A DNA stretch of 64,000 nucleotides. It comes from Bacillus piscicola (GTDB lineage Bacteria > Bacillota > Bacilli > Bacillales > Marinococcaceae). Below the pieces are notes generated by a model. It was not told the DNA's origin, ran no database searches, and was given only the letters and a program-made list of their open reading frames with translations. Positions 9,609-19,813 of the stretch are shown here, piece after piece (the stretch's first letter is position 1; every line of letters begins with the position of its first letter). The position numbers and the translations under genes were made by a program. The stretch covers positions 117,305 to 181,304 of the forward strand of contig NZ_JAJJJF010000005.1 of NCBI RefSeq assembly GCF_022458745.1, read 5' to 3'.

Positions 9609-11435
9609 ATGAATAATAAAGATAGAAACGAACGGCAAAGCAGGATAAGAAATTTTTCAATCATTGCCCATATTGACCATGGTAAATCAACGTTAGCGGA
9701 TCGTTTACTGGAAGCAACCAGTACGTTAACAAAACGGGAAATGAAAGATCAAATGCTCGACGCGATGGATCTGGAAAGGGAACGGGGCATTACAATTAAA
9801 CTGAATTCCGTTCAATTGAAGTACAAACACACAGACGGAGAAGAGTATATTTTTCATTTAATCGATACGCCGGGACATGTTGATTTTTCCTATGAAGTGT
9901 CCCGAAGTCTAGCTGCTTGTGAAGGTGCGCTGTTAATTGTTGATGCTGCTCAAGGGATAGAAGCACAGACGCTTGCCAACGTCTACCTTGCCCTTGACAA
10001 CGAATTGGAAATTATTCCGGTCGTTAACAAAATCGACTTGCCAAGTGCTGATCCAGAACGGGCAAAACAGGAAATTGAAGATGTTATTGGATTAGATGCG
10101 TCAGATGCGGTGCTTGCTTCAGCAAAAAATGGGATTGGCATTGAAGAAATACTCGCACAGATTGTGGAAAAAGTGCCGGCCCCTGCTGGTGATCCTGCTG
10201 CTCCTCTGCAGGCCCTTATTTTTGATTCCCTCTATGATACATATCGTGGGGTTGTGGCGTATATACGGGTGAAAGAGGGGACCGTGAAAGCCGGACAAAA
10301 GATTAAAATGATGGCAACAGGGAAAGAATTTGAAGTCTCTGAGGTTGGGGTCTTTACACCGAAACCTGTTGTTTGTGACGAGTTGACTGTTGGAGACGTT
10401 GGCTTTTTAACGGCTTCCATTAAAACGGTAAGTGATACTCAAGTAGGGGATACGATTACGCACGCCAAAAATTCGGCGAACGATCCCCTCCCTGGGTACA
10501 AGCGGATGAATCCAATGGTTTTCTGCGGTCTTTATCCGGTTGATGCCAATGATTACAATGCATTGCGGGACGCGTTGGAACGTTTGGAGTTAAATGACAG
10601 TTCTCTTCAATATGAAGCGGAAACTTCGCAAGCACTAGGGTTTGGTTTTAGGTGTGGATTTCTTGGTTTATTGCATATGGAAATCGTCCAAGAAAGAATT
10701 GAACGAGAGTATAATATTGAATTAATCACAACAGCTCCAAGTGTTATTTATCATGTCTATATGACAGACGGTGAAGTTGTGGAGATTGACAATCCATCCA
10801 ACATGCCGGAACAACAAAAAATTGAAACAGTAGAAGAGCCTTTTGTAAAAGCAACTGTGATGGTTCCAAATGATTATGTTGGAGCGGTGATGGAACTGTG
10901 CCAGAAAAAGCGCGGTCAATTTATCGATATGAAATATATGGATGAGAACCGTGTCAATATTATATACGATCTGCCACTTACGGAAATTGTCTATGACTTT
11001 TTTGATCAATTAAAATCAAACACAAAAGGATATGCGTCCTTTGACTATGAGCTTATCGGCTTTAAAGAATCCCGGCTTGTAAAGATGGATATTTTGTTAA
11101 ACGGAGAAAAAGTAGATGCCCTTTCGATTATCGTCCACCGTGATTCCGCTTTTGAACGAGGCAAGACAATCGTTGAGAAATTAAAAGATCTAATCCCAAG
11201 ACAGCAGTTTGAGGTGCCTGTCCAAGCAAGTATCGGGCAAAAAATCATTGCACGCTCAACGATTAAAGCAATGCGGAAAAACGTGCTTTCAAAATGTTAC
11301 GGAGGAGATATTTCGAGAAAAAGAAAGTTGTTAGAAAAACAAAAAGAAGGAAAACGCCGGATGAAAAGTGTGGGGAAAGTGGAGGTCCCTCAAGAAGCAT
11401 TTATGTCCGTGCTGCGCATGGATGACAACAAGTAA
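9609..11435 (+). CDS. lepA: Elongation factor 4 (LepA), ribosome back-translocase GTPase
   Basis: Translational GTPase that acts on stalled or mistranslocated ribosomes, especially under ionic stress. At 608 residues it shows G1 [10 protein letters not shown]3 DTPGHVDF and G4 [10 protein letters not shown], then EF-G-like domains and the LepA-specific C-terminal domain ([20 protein letters not shown], then [17 protein letters not shown]). RBS CAGGAG. Preceded by a clear sigma-A promoter and followed 44 bp later by hemW, as in B. subtilis. Confidence 0.97.
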   Translation: MNNKDRNERQSRIRNFSIIAHIDHGKSTLADRLLEATSTLTKREMKDQMLDAMDLERERGITIKLNSVQLKYKHTDGEEYIFHLIDTPGHVDFSYEVSRSLAACEGALLIVDAAQGIEAQTLANVYLALDNELEIIPVVNKIDLPSADPERAKQEIEDVIGLDASDAVLASAKNGIGIEEILAQIVEKVPAPAGDPAAPLQALIFDSLYDTYRGVVAYIRVKEGTVKAGQKIKMMATGKEFEVSEVGVFTPKPVVCDELTVGDVGFLTASIKTVSDTQVGDTITHAKNSANDPLPGYKRMNPMVFCGLYPVDANDYNALRDALERLELNDSSLQYEAETSQALGFGFRCGFLGLLHMEIVQERIEREYNIELITTAPSVIYHVYMTDGEVVEIDNPSNMPEQQKIETVEEPFVKATVMVPNDYVGAVMELCQKKRGQFIDMKYMDENRVNIIYDLPLTEIVYDFFDQLKSNTKGYASFDYELIGFKESRLVKMDILLNGEKVDALSIIVHRDSAFERGKTIVEKLKDLIPRQQFEVPVQASIGQKIIARSTIKAMRKNVLSKCYGGDISRKRKLLEKQKEGKRRMKSVGKVEVPQEAFMSVLRMDDNK

Positions 11436-11479
11436 CTGGACGAACAACATGGAAGATTGATTGAAAGGAGGGACTGAAC

Positions 11480-12625
11480 ATGGCAGCAGAAGCTATCTAC
11501 GTACACATCCCTTTTTGTACCCACATTTGTTATTACTGTGATTTTAACAAGGTGTTTATTAAAGATCAGCCTGTTGATGACTATATAGAAGCCCTTCGCC
11601 GTGAAATAGCTGATGCGTTTTCAAATGAGGCTGATCCCTCGCCTATCCACTCCGTGTATATAGGTGGCGGGACACCGACCGCATTAAATGTGGAACAGCT
11701 TGAAAGAGTCGTGTCGAGCATTAAGGAGTTTGCGCCGCTTGATACAACGAAGGAGCTGGAATTCACAGTAGAGGTTAATCCAGGGGAAGCTGATAGGGAG
11801 AAATTCCAAATAATGAAACGAGCAGGTGTAAACCGGTTAAGCATCGGGGTGCAAAGCTTTGATAATGAACTACTTAAAAAAATCGGCAGAGCTCATTCGA
11901 GTGATGAGGCGGTCCAGACCGTTGAACTTGCGAAGTCAGTTGGTTTTGATAATATCTCCCTGGATTTAATGTTCGGTCTTCCAGGCCAGACTCTCTCTGT
12001 CTGGAAAGAAACGATTGCAAAAGCACTTTCTCTTCACATCCCTCACTTTTCTGCTTACTCACTGAAAATAGAAAAGAAAACCAGATTCTACAACTGGTAC
12101 CAACGCGGTGAGCTTCAGCCGCTGTCTGAGGATTTAGAAGCAGATATGTATGAAACATTGGACCATGAATTAACTAAAGCTGGTTATACTGCTTATGAGA
12201 TCAGTAATTTTGCCCGTCCCGGTTACGAAAGCAGGCATAACAAGACCTATTGGAAAAATGATGAATATTACGGTTTCGGGGCAGGAGCACACGGCTATAT
12301 AAACAGTATCCGCTATGCTAATGTTGGGCCGGTCCCCCACTATATAAAAGCGGTGAATGAAGAGCGAAATCCTGCCCGTGAAAAGCATCAGGTCCCCGTT
12401 ACAGAGAAGATGGAAGAAGAAATGTTTATGGGGCTCCGAATGAAAGCAGGAGTGGATAAAGAGAGATTTCGAAGGAAATACGGTCGTTCTTGCTTTGATG
12501 TGTTTGGCAGTGTGATACCAGAGCTTCTGAACAGCGGACTTCTGGCAGAAACCGAACAGTCGATTCACTTAACAGAAAAAGGGAAACTGCTGGGGAACGA
12601 GGTATTTGCCAAGTTCTTATTGTGA
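11480..12625 (+). CDS. hemW: HemW, radical SAM heme chaperone (HemN-like)
   Basis: Radical SAM protein of the HemN-like family; members of this shorter clade bind heme and deliver it to respiratory enzymes rather than oxidising coproporphyrinogen. The cluster motif is C13-x3-C17-x2-C20 in HIPFCTHICYYCDF; the extra cysteine after this typical of true HemN is absent, and length 381 fits HemW. RBS AAAGGAGGG lies seven bases before ATG. It sits between lepA and hrcA as in B. subtilis. Confidence 0.88.
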   Translation: MAAEAIYVHIPFCTHICYYCDFNKVFIKDQPVDDYIEALRREIADAFSNEADPSPIHSVYIGGGTPTALNVEQLERVVSSIKEFAPLDTTKELEFTVEVNPGEADREKFQIMKRAGVNRLSIGVQSFDNELLKKIGRAHSSDEAVQTVELAKSVGFDNISLDLMFGLPGQTLSVWKETIAKALSLHIPHFSAYSLKIEKKTRFYNWYQRGELQPLSEDLEADMYETLDHELTKAGYTAYEISNFARPGYESRHNKTYWKNDEYYGFGAGAHGYINSIRYANVGPVPHYIKAVNEERNPAREKHQVPVTEKMEEEMFMGLRMKAGVDKERFRRKYGRSCFDVFGSVIPELLNSGLLAETEQSIHLTEKGKLLGNEVFAKFLL

Positions 12626-12682
12626 CGGTTTAACCATTGTTGCTTATCTTGCGTATTGCGGAGCGTTATGCATGCCAATAGA

Positions 12683-12711
12683 TTGACAAATTTTCTGCTG
12701 TTTGATAACTT
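12683..12711 (+). promoter_or_regulatory. Sigma-A promoter of the hrcA operon
   Basis: TTGACA (12683-12688), 17-base spacer, TAACTT (12706-12711), directly upstream of the CIRCE element. Confidence 0.7.
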
Positions 12712-12721
12712 TACAGTAGAT

Positions 12722-12748
12722 TTAGCACTCGTTAGATCTGAGTGCTAA
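12722..12748. promoter_or_regulatory. CIRCE operator bound by HrcA
   Basis: Perfect TTAGCACTC, nine-base spacer, GAGTGCTAA. This is the canonical HrcA operator, placed around the transcription start of its own gene, so the operon is autoregulated and heat-induced through GroE-dependent HrcA folding. Confidence 0.97.
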
Positions 12749-12764
12749 CAGAGGTGATCAATAT

Positions 12765-13802
12765 ATGCTTACCGACCGCCAGTTATATATTTTACAAGCT
12801 ATTATTGACGGTTATATCCATTCTGCAGAACCAGTTGGCTCGCGCAGTATCTCGAAACGCAAGGACATTCATTACAGCCCGGCCACCATTCGGAATGACA
12901 TGGCAGACTTAGAGGAAATGGGATTTCTCGAAAAACCACATAGTTCGGCAGGAAGAATTCCTTCAGAGAAAGGATACCGCCATTATGTCGATCATTTACT
13001 ATTGCCTCATCGACTTTCAAAAAAAGAAATTGAAAATATGGAGACTTTGTTTTTGAAAGATGTAAGCCAAGTAGAGCAAGTGGTGAAACAGTCTGCTACG
13101 ATATTGTCTGAGTTGACAAGTTACGCTTCTATCGTCCTTGGTCCGGAAATTTTTGAATCGAAGCTCAAACAAGTTCAAATTATACCGTTGAATGTACACA
13201 CTGCGGTAGCCATACTTGTTACGGACACAGGGCACGTTGAGAATCACACGGTTACATTGCCAGATTCTTTGGACAGCAGTGATATTGAAAAGATCACCAA
13301 CATTCTAAATGAAAAATTAGAAGGTGAGGCTCTTTTTCACCTGCAAGAAAAGATGGAGAAAGAAGTAGCGGGATTGTTAAAAAGACACGTCAAGAGCTAT
13401 CAGGATGCACTATATTTCACCGAAGAAGCACTTTTGCAAAATAGTAACCAAGAAAAAGTATTTTACGGTGGAAAGTCAAACTTGCTTTTCCAACCTGAAT
13501 TTAAAGACATTGAGAAAGTCCGGACTATTTTTGAATTACTGGAAGAAGACCATACTGTCCATAAGTTATTAAAGCCAGAACAGGACGGTTTGATGATTCG
13601 AATTGGACAGGAAAATACAAACGAAGCGTTTGTGGATTGCAGTATCATTTCGGCATCCTATTCATTTAACGGTAAGCCGGTCGGAACGATAGGAATTGTC
13701 GGCCCGACGAGAATGGAATACCGGCGTGTGATTGGAATTATTGAACATTTATCAAATGGATTATCTGAAGCATTAACAAACTTGTATATAAAAGGTTCTT
13801 AG
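12765..13802 (+). CDS. hrcA: Heat-inducible transcription repressor HrcA
   Basis: Repressor of class I heat-shock genes that binds CIRCE. The 345 residues have an N-terminal winged helix (about 1-75; ILQAIIDGYIHSAEPVGSRS, SPATIRNDMADLE) followed by a dimerisation domain ending VGTIGIVGPTRMEYRRVIGI, typical of HrcA. RBS GAGGTGATC. First gene of hrcA-grpE-dnaK. Confidence 0.97.
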   Translation: MLTDRQLYILQAIIDGYIHSAEPVGSRSISKRKDIHYSPATIRNDMADLEEMGFLEKPHSSAGRIPSEKGYRHYVDHLLLPHRLSKKEIENMETLFLKDVSQVEQVVKQSATILSELTSYASIVLGPEIFESKLKQVQIIPLNVHTAVAILVTDTGHVENHTVTLPDSLDSSDIEKITNILNEKLEGEALFHLQEKMEKEVAGLLKRHVKSYQDALYFTEEALLQNSNQEKVFYGGKSNLLFQPEFKDIEKVRTIFELLEEDHTVHKLLKPEQDGLMIRIGQENTNEAFVDCSIISASYSFNGKPVGTIGIVGPTRMEYRRVIGIIEHLSNGLSEALTNLYIKGS

Positions 13803-13848
13803 TGCTATTATGTAACCTTGGATAGGATACAATCGGGAGGTGAACAAA

Positions 13849-14463
13849 GTGAAAGAAACAAAAGAAGAAAACATCAATCAAGAGAATGCTTCTGAAGTAG
13901 ATGGAAATTTAGACCCTGATGAGCAGCATCTGAATAACGATTCTTCCGATCAGGAGAATGTTAGTGAGAAGGCAGAGGACGCGACTCAGGGAACGGAAGA
14001 CATTTCAGAACAAGTTAAACAAATAGAAGCACTTAAACAGGAAAATGAAGAATGGAAAAGCCGAGCGTTGCGCGCTCAGGCTGACCTCGAAAATATCCGC
14101 CGTCGACATCGGGAAGAACAGGAAAAAGCAGCTAAGTACAGAGCTCAGAATTTAGTGGAAGCCTTACTTCCTGTTCTTGATAACTTTGAGCGAGCTATAA
14201 ACTTCAAACCGGAGAGTGAAGAAGCATCTTCGTTACTTGAAGGAGTTAATATGGTGTATTCACAACTTTACAGCGCTTTGCAGCAAGAAGGCGTTGACGT
14301 GATTGCTGCTCAAGGTGAAACCTTTGATCCTCATCTTCATCAAGCTGTTATGCAAGTGGAGGAAGAAGGGTTTGACTCGGGTATGGTCGTAGAAGAAATG
14401 CAAACAGGCTATAAACTAAAGGACAAAGTAATCAGACCAGCTATGGTAAAAGTAAATGCCTAG
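13849..14463 (+). CDS. grpE: GrpE, nucleotide exchange factor for DnaK
   Basis: Cochaperone that releases ADP from DnaK. Of 204 residues, about the first 65 are very acidic and disordered, then comes the long coiled coil (VKQIEALKQENEEWKSRALR, ADLENIRRRHREEQ) and the beta-wing ending YKLKDKVIRPAMVKV. I start at GTG 13849 because GGGAGG overlaps the alternative GTG at 13840. Lies between hrcA and dnaK. Confidence 0.96.
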   Translation: MKETKEENINQENASEVDGNLDPDEQHLNNDSSDQENVSEKAEDATQGTEDISEQVKQIEALKQENEEWKSRALRAQADLENIRRRHREEQEKAAKYRAQNLVEALLPVLDNFERAINFKPESEEASSLLEGVNMVYSQLYSALQQEGVDVIAAQGETFDPHLHQAVMQVEEEGFDSGMVVEEMQTGYKLKDKVIRPAMVKVNA

Positions 14464-14497
14464 CTACATACGTTGATTTGAGGAGGCTGACAAGACA

Positions 14498-16345
14498 ATG
14501 AGCAGAGTAATTGGTATTGACCTTGGTACAACAAACTCCTGTGTGGCAGTTATGGAAGGTGGGGAAGCGGTAGTCATTCCGAATCCGGAAGGTAACCGTA
14601 CAACCCCTTCTGTTGTGGCTTTCAAAGATGGAGAGCGTCAAGTAGGTGAGGTTGCAAAGCGTCAAGCAATCACGAATCCAAATACGATTCAATCTATTAA
14701 ACGCTACATGGGAACAGACCATAAAGTAGAAGCAGAAGGAAAAGAATATACGCCGCAAGAGATCTCCGCTATTATCTTGCAGAAGCTTAAAAGCGATGCG
14801 GAAAGCTACTTAGGTGAAACCGTAACGAAAGCCGTTATTACGGTACCGGCTTATTTCAATGACTCGCAGCGCCAAGCAACAAAAGACGCGGGGAAGATCG
14901 CAGGGCTGGAAGTAGACCGGATCGTCAACGAACCGACGGCTGCAGCTCTTGCTTACGGGATGGAAAAAGAAGAAGACCAGACGATCCTCGTTTATGATCT
15001 TGGCGGTGGAACGTTTGATGTGTCTATCCTCGAACTTGGGGATGGGTTTTTTGAGGTTAAATCCACTTCCGGCGATAATGAATTAGGCGGAGATGACTTT
15101 GACCAGGTTATCATCGATCATCTTGTTGCAGAATTTAAGAAGGAGAACGGGATTGATCTCTCTCAAGACAAGATGGCGTTGCAGCGCTTAAAAGATGCTG
15201 CGGAAAAAGCAAAAAAAGATCTTTCGGGTGTGACACAAGCGCAGATTTCGCTGCCGTTTATCACTGCGGATGCGACGGGTCCTAAACACTTGGAATTGAC
15301 ATTGACACGTGCTAAGTTTGAGGAATTGTCCGCCCACTTAGTAGAGAAAACAATGGGACCAACACGACAAGCACTAAAAGATGCTGGTATGAATGCATCA
15401 GAAATTGATAAAGTTATTTTAGTCGGCGGTTCAACACGGATACCGGCAGTCCAAGAAGAAATCAAGAAAATCACGGGCAAAGATCCGCACAAAGGGGTTA
15501 ACCCGGACGAAGTAGTAGCATTGGGTGCTGCTGTTCAAGCTGGTGTGCTTTCCGGTGACGTGAAAGACGTTGTTCTCTTGGATGTTACTCCGCTATCCCT
15601 TGGGATTGAAACAATGGGTGGAGTTGCAACTAAGTTGATTGATCGGAACACGACTATTCCAACAAGCAAATCTCAAGTATTCTCAACGGCTGCAGATAAT
15701 CAGCCTTCTGTAGACATTCATGTCTTGCAGGGAGAACGTGAGATGGCCGCCGATAATAAAACACTTGGCCGCTTCCAGCTAACAGATATTCCTCCAGCAC
15801 CGCGCGGAGTTCCGCAAATTGAAGTGACATTTGACATTGATGCAAACGGCATCGTGAATGTTCGTGCCAAAGACCTTGGCACAAACAAAGAGCAGTCTAT
15901 CACCATCACCTCTTCCTCAGGGCTTTCTGATGAGGAAGTAGATCAAATGGTGAAAGATGCAGAAGCTCACGCGGAAGAAGATAAAAAACGAAAAGAAGCC
16001 GTTGAGGTACGCAACGAAGCGGATCAACTAGTCTTCACCACCGAAAAGACATTGAGTGATCTAGGAGATAACGTGGAGCAGGCAGAAAAAGATAAGGCCG
16101 AACAAGCGAAAGAGAAAGTAAAAGAAGCGCTTCAAGGCGAAGATGTTGAAGCTATTAGAGCTGCAAAAGATGAACTGCAGGAAGTCGTTCAGCAACTTTC
16201 TACAAAATTGTATGAGCAGGCAGCCCAGCAGGCACAAGCTGCTCAAGGACAAGATGGGCAAACGGAAAGCGGCGGCGATACAGCGGATGATGTCGTTGAC
16301 GCCGACTATGAAGAAGTGGATGATGACGACAAAAAAGATAAGTAA
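14498..16345 (+). CDS. dnaK: Chaperone DnaK (Hsp70)
   Basis: ATP-driven Hsp70 chaperone working with DnaJ and GrpE. The 615 residues begin [20 protein letters not shown] and contain [14 protein letters not shown], the interdomain linker [14 protein letters not shown], the substrate-binding domain and an acidic tail ending [16 protein letters not shown]. The 24-residue insertion typical of Gram-negative DnaK near residue 80 is absent, as in Firmicutes. A strong terminator follows, unlike the usual close dnaK-dnaJ linkage. Confidence 0.98.
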   Translation: MSRVIGIDLGTTNSCVAVMEGGEAVVIPNPEGNRTTPSVVAFKDGERQVGEVAKRQAITNPNTIQSIKRYMGTDHKVEAEGKEYTPQEISAIILQKLKSDAESYLGETVTKAVITVPAYFNDSQRQATKDAGKIAGLEVDRIVNEPTAAALAYGMEKEEDQTILVYDLGGGTFDVSILELGDGFFEVKSTSGDNELGGDDFDQVIIDHLVAEFKKENGIDLSQDKMALQRLKDAAEKAKKDLSGVTQAQISLPFITADATGPKHLELTLTRAKFEELSAHLVEKTMGPTRQALKDAGMNASEIDKVILVGGSTRIPAVQEEIKKITGKDPHKGVNPDEVVALGAAVQAGVLSGDVKDVVLLDVTPLSLGIETMGGVATKLIDRNTTIPTSKSQVFSTAADNQPSVDIHVLQGEREMAADNKTLGRFQLTDIPPAPRGVPQIEVTFDIDANGIVNVRAKDLGTNKEQSITITSSSGLSDEEVDQMVKDAEAHAEEDKKRKEAVEVRNEADQLVFTTEKTLSDLGDNVEQAEKDKAEQAKEKVKEALQGEDVEAIRAAKDELQEVVQQLSTKLYEQAAQQAQAAQGQDGQTESGGDTADDVVDADYEEVDDDDKKDK

Positions 16346-16400
16346 TAGTGCCTCTATTTTCCAGCAGTTTTAAATGGTACGAATAGAATAGCATGATAAG

Positions 16401-16457
16401 AGGGGCTGCCCCAGAAGGAAGATAAAGCTGAGCTTCATTCCGGGCGCCCCTTTTTTT
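16401..16457 (+). terminator. Strong terminator after dnaK
   Basis: AGGGGC-T-GCCCC pairs with GGGCGCCCCT across a long structured loop (16413-16441), followed by seven T residues. It would end the hrcA-grpE-dnaK transcript. Confidence 0.8.
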
Positions 16458-16472
16458 GCTTGTTTGCGATAA

Positions 16473-16885
16473 GAAGTTGGTTGCAGATGGTATGTGTAAA
16501 ATATTCCTCGATAACTTCAAAAGAAACCTGATAGTTGTGGACTGAAAAGAGCGTCGGGCGGCGACTCCAGCGGGAAAAGCATAAAGGAACTTCTGCTAAG
16601 ACCGCACACGTCCTGTGTGCAACGCAGAAGCCACCGCATCCTGCGGAAGTAAGATCCCGCAGTGAGCGGTGAAAGGGAGGCAACCTAAGTTCGCGAGCGT
16701 CTATCGCAACGGTTGCATGACCTGCGTCCTGCAGGCCCGAGGAAGCTGAAGCGTTGCCAGCGGAAAGCGTCCGCCCAGAGCGATTGGAAGTTGGTTGTAG
16801 ATGTGTAAAAACAAAGTGTTGAAAGTATTGTTCTCATAACCATCTAGAGAAAAACTTGACGCATACTTGCAGATGGGTTGAGTTG
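16473..16885. repeat. Interspersed repeat between dnaK and dnaJ (copy 2)
   Basis: The core at about 16548-16785 shares GACTGAAAAGAGCG, GGCGACTCCAGCGGGAAAAG and GGAACTTCTGCTAA with the element upstream of glyQS, and GGAAAGCGTCCGCC with the one after comEA. A direct repeat GAAGTTGGTTG-C/T-AGATG flanks the core (16473-16489 and 16787-16803). The right end also shares GAGAAAAACTTG and CGCAT with the glyQS copy. Non-coding; it fills most of the 600-bp gap. Confidence 0.65.
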
Positions 16886-16947
16886 AAGAGCTTTTATGAT
16901 AAATGGTAAGATTATCGTTATGGACTAGGGAACGGGAGTGAGAAACG

Positions 16948-18060
16948 ATGAGCAAACGTGATTATTATGAAATACTGGGTGTAGATGAAAATGCATCAGT
17001 AGATGAAATAAAAAAAGCTTACCGAAAACTTGCTCGTAAATATCATCCTGATGTTAATAAGGCAGACGATGCGGAGGAGAAGTTTAAGGAAGTAAAGGAA
17101 GCTTATGATACGCTTAGTGATCCCCAGAAAAAATCAAATTATGATCGTTTTGGGCATGCTGACCCGAATCAAGGTTTCGGCGGCGCAGGTGCCGGAGATT
17201 TCGGCGGTTTTGGGGACATTTTTGATATGTTTTTTGGTGGTGGACGTCGCGATCCTAATGCGCCCCGCCAAGGTGCTGATCTGCAGTACACCATGTCACT
17301 TTCATTTAAAGAAGCAGCCTTTGGGAAAGATACAGAAATTGAAATACCGCGTGAAGAAACATGTGAAACGTGTGATGGATCAGGAGCGAAACCGGGAACG
17401 AAGCCGGAAACTTGTTCCAAGTGCGGCGGCTCTGGGCAGCTTAATATTGAACAGACCACCCCATTCGGCCGAGTCGTTAATAGACGAGTTTGTGACAAGT
17501 GTCAAGGATCTGGGAAGTTCATTAAAGAAAAATGCCGAACTTGTGGAGGCAAGGGAAAAGTTAACAAGAACAAAAAGATTAATATTCATGTACCTGCCGG
17601 GGTTGATCAAGGGCAGCAGATCCGCGTGGCGGGACAAGGAGAACCAGGCGCGAATGGTGGTCCGCACGGTGACCTTTATGTCGTGTTCCACGTGCAGCCT
17701 CATGAGTTCTTTGAACGTGACGGAGACGACGTACGTTGTGAAATGCCTATCTCTTTTGCGCAAGCAGCACTGGGAGACGAGATAGAAGTCCCAACCTTGC
17801 GGGGAAAAGTTAAATTAAAAATACCAGCAGGTACACAGACCGGTACGAGCTTTCGCTTGCGTGGGAAAGGAATAGCGAATGTTCACGGGCGCGGACAAGG
17901 TGATCAACATATCGTCGTACGTGTCATCACGCCGAAAAAGCTTGATGAACGCCAAAAAGAGCTGCTTCGCGAGTTCTCCGAACGAAGCGGAGATCATCAA
18001 GTAGATGAACAACACCAGAATTTTTTTGAAAAAGTAAAGCGTGCCTTTAAAGGCGATTAA
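16948..18060 (+). CDS. dnaJ: Chaperone DnaJ (Hsp40)
   Basis: Cochaperone that delivers substrates to DnaK and stimulates its ATPase. Order in 370 residues: J domain (1-70) with H33-P34-D35, a Gly/Phe-rich linker ([20 protein letters not shown]), four zinc-binding CxxCxGxG repeats ([32 protein letters not shown]), and C-terminal beta domains. It lies 602 bp after dnaK behind a terminator and a repeat, so it must have its own promoter; I found only weak candidates. It heads dnaJ-prmA-rsmE-mtaB-deoC. Confidence 0.97.
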   Translation: MSKRDYYEILGVDENASVDEIKKAYRKLARKYHPDVNKADDAEEKFKEVKEAYDTLSDPQKKSNYDRFGHADPNQGFGGAGAGDFGGFGDIFDMFFGGGRRDPNAPRQGADLQYTMSLSFKEAAFGKDTEIEIPREETCETCDGSGAKPGTKPETCSKCGGSGQLNIEQTTPFGRVVNRRVCDKCQGSGKFIKEKCRTCGGKGKVNKNKKINIHVPAGVDQGQQIRVAGQGEPGANGGPHGDLYVVFHVQPHEFFERDGDDVRCEMPISFAQAALGDEIEVPTLRGKVKLKIPAGTQTGTSFRLRGKGIANVHGRGQGDQHIVVRVITPKKLDERQKELLREFSERSGDHQVDEQHQNFFEKVKRAFKGD

Positions 18061-18105
18061 GCTTATCTTTGGATATATATTGATAACAACGGGGCTGGTA
18101 TAAAA

Positions 18106-19047
18106 GTGAATTGGATAGAATTTAGCGTTCATACGACCCACGAAGCAGCAGAACCTGTTTCAAATATTCTCCATGAATCAGGGGCAAGTGGCGTAGTCAT
18201 TGTTGATTCCCAAGACCTCGAGAAAGATTGGCCGGCAGCTGAAGATGAAATTATTGAATTGTCCCCTGCCGACTATCCAAAAGAAGGTGTCATCATAAAA
18301 GCGTACTATCCGGAAGAAACGTTCACAGAAAACAACGTTCGCGGGATAGAAGAATCGATAAACAATCTTCGGCAATATGACATCAATCTTGGAGCTAATG
18401 AAGTTAATCTCCAAACGATCCGTGAAGAAGAATGGGCTGACGCTTGGAAAAAGTATTACAAACCGGTACGTATTACGGAGCAGTTGACTATCACGCCGAG
18501 CTGGGAACATTACGAGCCTTTATCCCGTGACGAAAAAATTATTAAACTTGATCCGGGAATGGCTTTCGGTACAGGTACGCATCCAACAACTACACTCTGT
18601 CTGCAGATGCTAGAAAAACTGCTGAAAGGCGGAGAATCAGTTATCGATGTAGGAACTGGTTCTGGAATATTATCCATTGCAGCAGCGAAACTTGGGGCTG
18701 GCTCCATTACGGCGATCGACGTTGACGAGACGGCAGTAAGGGTTGCCCGCGAGAATGCTTTATTAAATGACACGGACAAACAGGTCCAAGTGAAACAAAG
18801 TGATTTACTACATTATACCGATATGCAGGCTGACGTAGTCGTAGCTAATATTCTTGCTGAGATTATCATGAGATTAGCAGATGACGCCTTTCGCGTGTTG
18901 CGGCCGGGGGGTAAATTTATTACGTCGGGAATTATTTCCCGCAAAGCGGATGACGTTAGGAATGTATTGGAACAATCTGGTTTTCACGTAGTCGAGAGAA
19001 CGGAGAACGAAGATTGGGTTGCATTTGCAGCGAAAAAGAAGTCGTGA
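18106..19047 (+). CDS. prmA: Ribosomal protein L11 methyltransferase
   Basis: SAM-dependent enzyme that trimethylates lysines and the N-terminus of L11. The 313 residues have an N-terminal substrate domain and a Rossmann methyltransferase domain with DPGMAFGTGTHPTT, motif I IDVGTGSGILSIAAAKLG and VVANILAEII. GTG start 46 bp after dnaJ. Same position as yqeT in B. subtilis. Confidence 0.95.
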   Translation: MNWIEFSVHTTHEAAEPVSNILHESGASGVVIVDSQDLEKDWPAAEDEIIELSPADYPKEGVIIKAYYPEETFTENNVRGIEESINNLRQYDINLGANEVNLQTIREEEWADAWKKYYKPVRITEQLTITPSWEHYEPLSRDEKIIKLDPGMAFGTGTHPTTTLCLQMLEKLLKGGESVIDVGTGSGILSIAAAKLGAGSITAIDVDETAVRVARENALLNDTDKQVQVKQSDLLHYTDMQADVVVANILAEIIMRLADDAFRVLRPGGKFITSGIISRKADDVRNVLEQSGFHVVERTENEDWVAFAAKKKS

Positions 19048-19063
19048 TCAGAGGTGGCACTCC

Positions 19064-19807
19064 ATGCAGCGATATTTCGTGAAGCCTGAGCAGATGACTG
19101 ATTCAACTGTCACACTAGCAGGTGATGATGTGAAGCACGCGGCGAAAGTAATGAGGATGAAAACCGGCGATAAGATTGTCTGCTTGAATAACAAGGGCCG
19201 ACAGGCATTATGTCGAATTGACGAAATTGGTTCATCATTTATTCACGCAGCTATTGTCAAGGAATGGGACGATAACCCTGAATTACCAGTTCGGACTGTC
19301 ATTGGCCAGGCCTTGGTGAAAGGAGACAAAATGGACTTTGTCATCCAAAAGGGAACAGAGTTCGGTGTTTCTGCTTTTCATCTCTTTGAGGCTGATCGAT
19401 CTGTGGTAAAATGGGGAAGGGAAAAAAGCCTTAAAAAGATAGAGCGGCTTCGAAAAATTGCTAAAGAAGCAGCTGAACAATCAGAACGGCTTTTTATCCC
19501 TGAAATACACTGGTTTGCAAGTGTAGAAGAATTAATACAAGGAAGTGCAATGGAAACTACAATCGTTCTCCATGAAGAAAAAGCGCGCAGCAAACAACAT
19601 GGGGATCTGGCATCGTTATTACAGGCTGAACCGTCTGCTCTTTTAGCTGTTATCGGACCGGAAGGCGGTATTAGTGAAAGAGAAATAGATTTTTTGGCAC
19701 GAGAGAATGTCATGCCTGTCAGTTTAGGCCCGCGAATTTTACGAAGTGAGTCAGCATCGGTTTATTTGTTGGCGGTACTTTCTTATTATTATGAGTTATC
19801 GAGGTGA
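19064..19807 (+). CDS. rsmE: 16S rRNA m3U1498 methyltransferase
   Basis: SPOUT-family enzyme methylating U1498 of 16S rRNA. The 247 residues start MQRYFVKPEQM and end with the trefoil-knot SAM site (VIGPEGGISEREIDF, VSLGPRILRSESAS). ATG 19064 follows AGAGGTGG; the frame could extend to 19019 inside prmA, but that has no ribosome binding site. Sixteen bases separate it from prmA and six from mtaB. Confidence 0.95.
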   Translation: MQRYFVKPEQMTDSTVTLAGDDVKHAAKVMRMKTGDKIVCLNNKGRQALCRIDEIGSSFIHAAIVKEWDDNPELPVRTVIGQALVKGDKMDFVIQKGTEFGVSAFHLFEADRSVVKWGREKSLKKIERLRKIAKEAAEQSERLFIPEIHWFASVEELIQGSAMETTIVLHEEKARSKQHGDLASLLQAEPSALLAVIGPEGGISEREIDFLARENVMPVSLGPRILRSESASVYLLAVLSYYYELSR

Positions 19808-19813
19808 AACAAA

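Noticed and set aside
16435..16955. Minus-strand frames in the dnaK-dnaJ gap
   Set aside because: They are antisense to the repeat core and lack RBS or recognisable domains.
17105..17785. 226-codon frame inside dnaJ
   Set aside because: Shadow of dnaJ in another phase; dnaJ has all domains intact.
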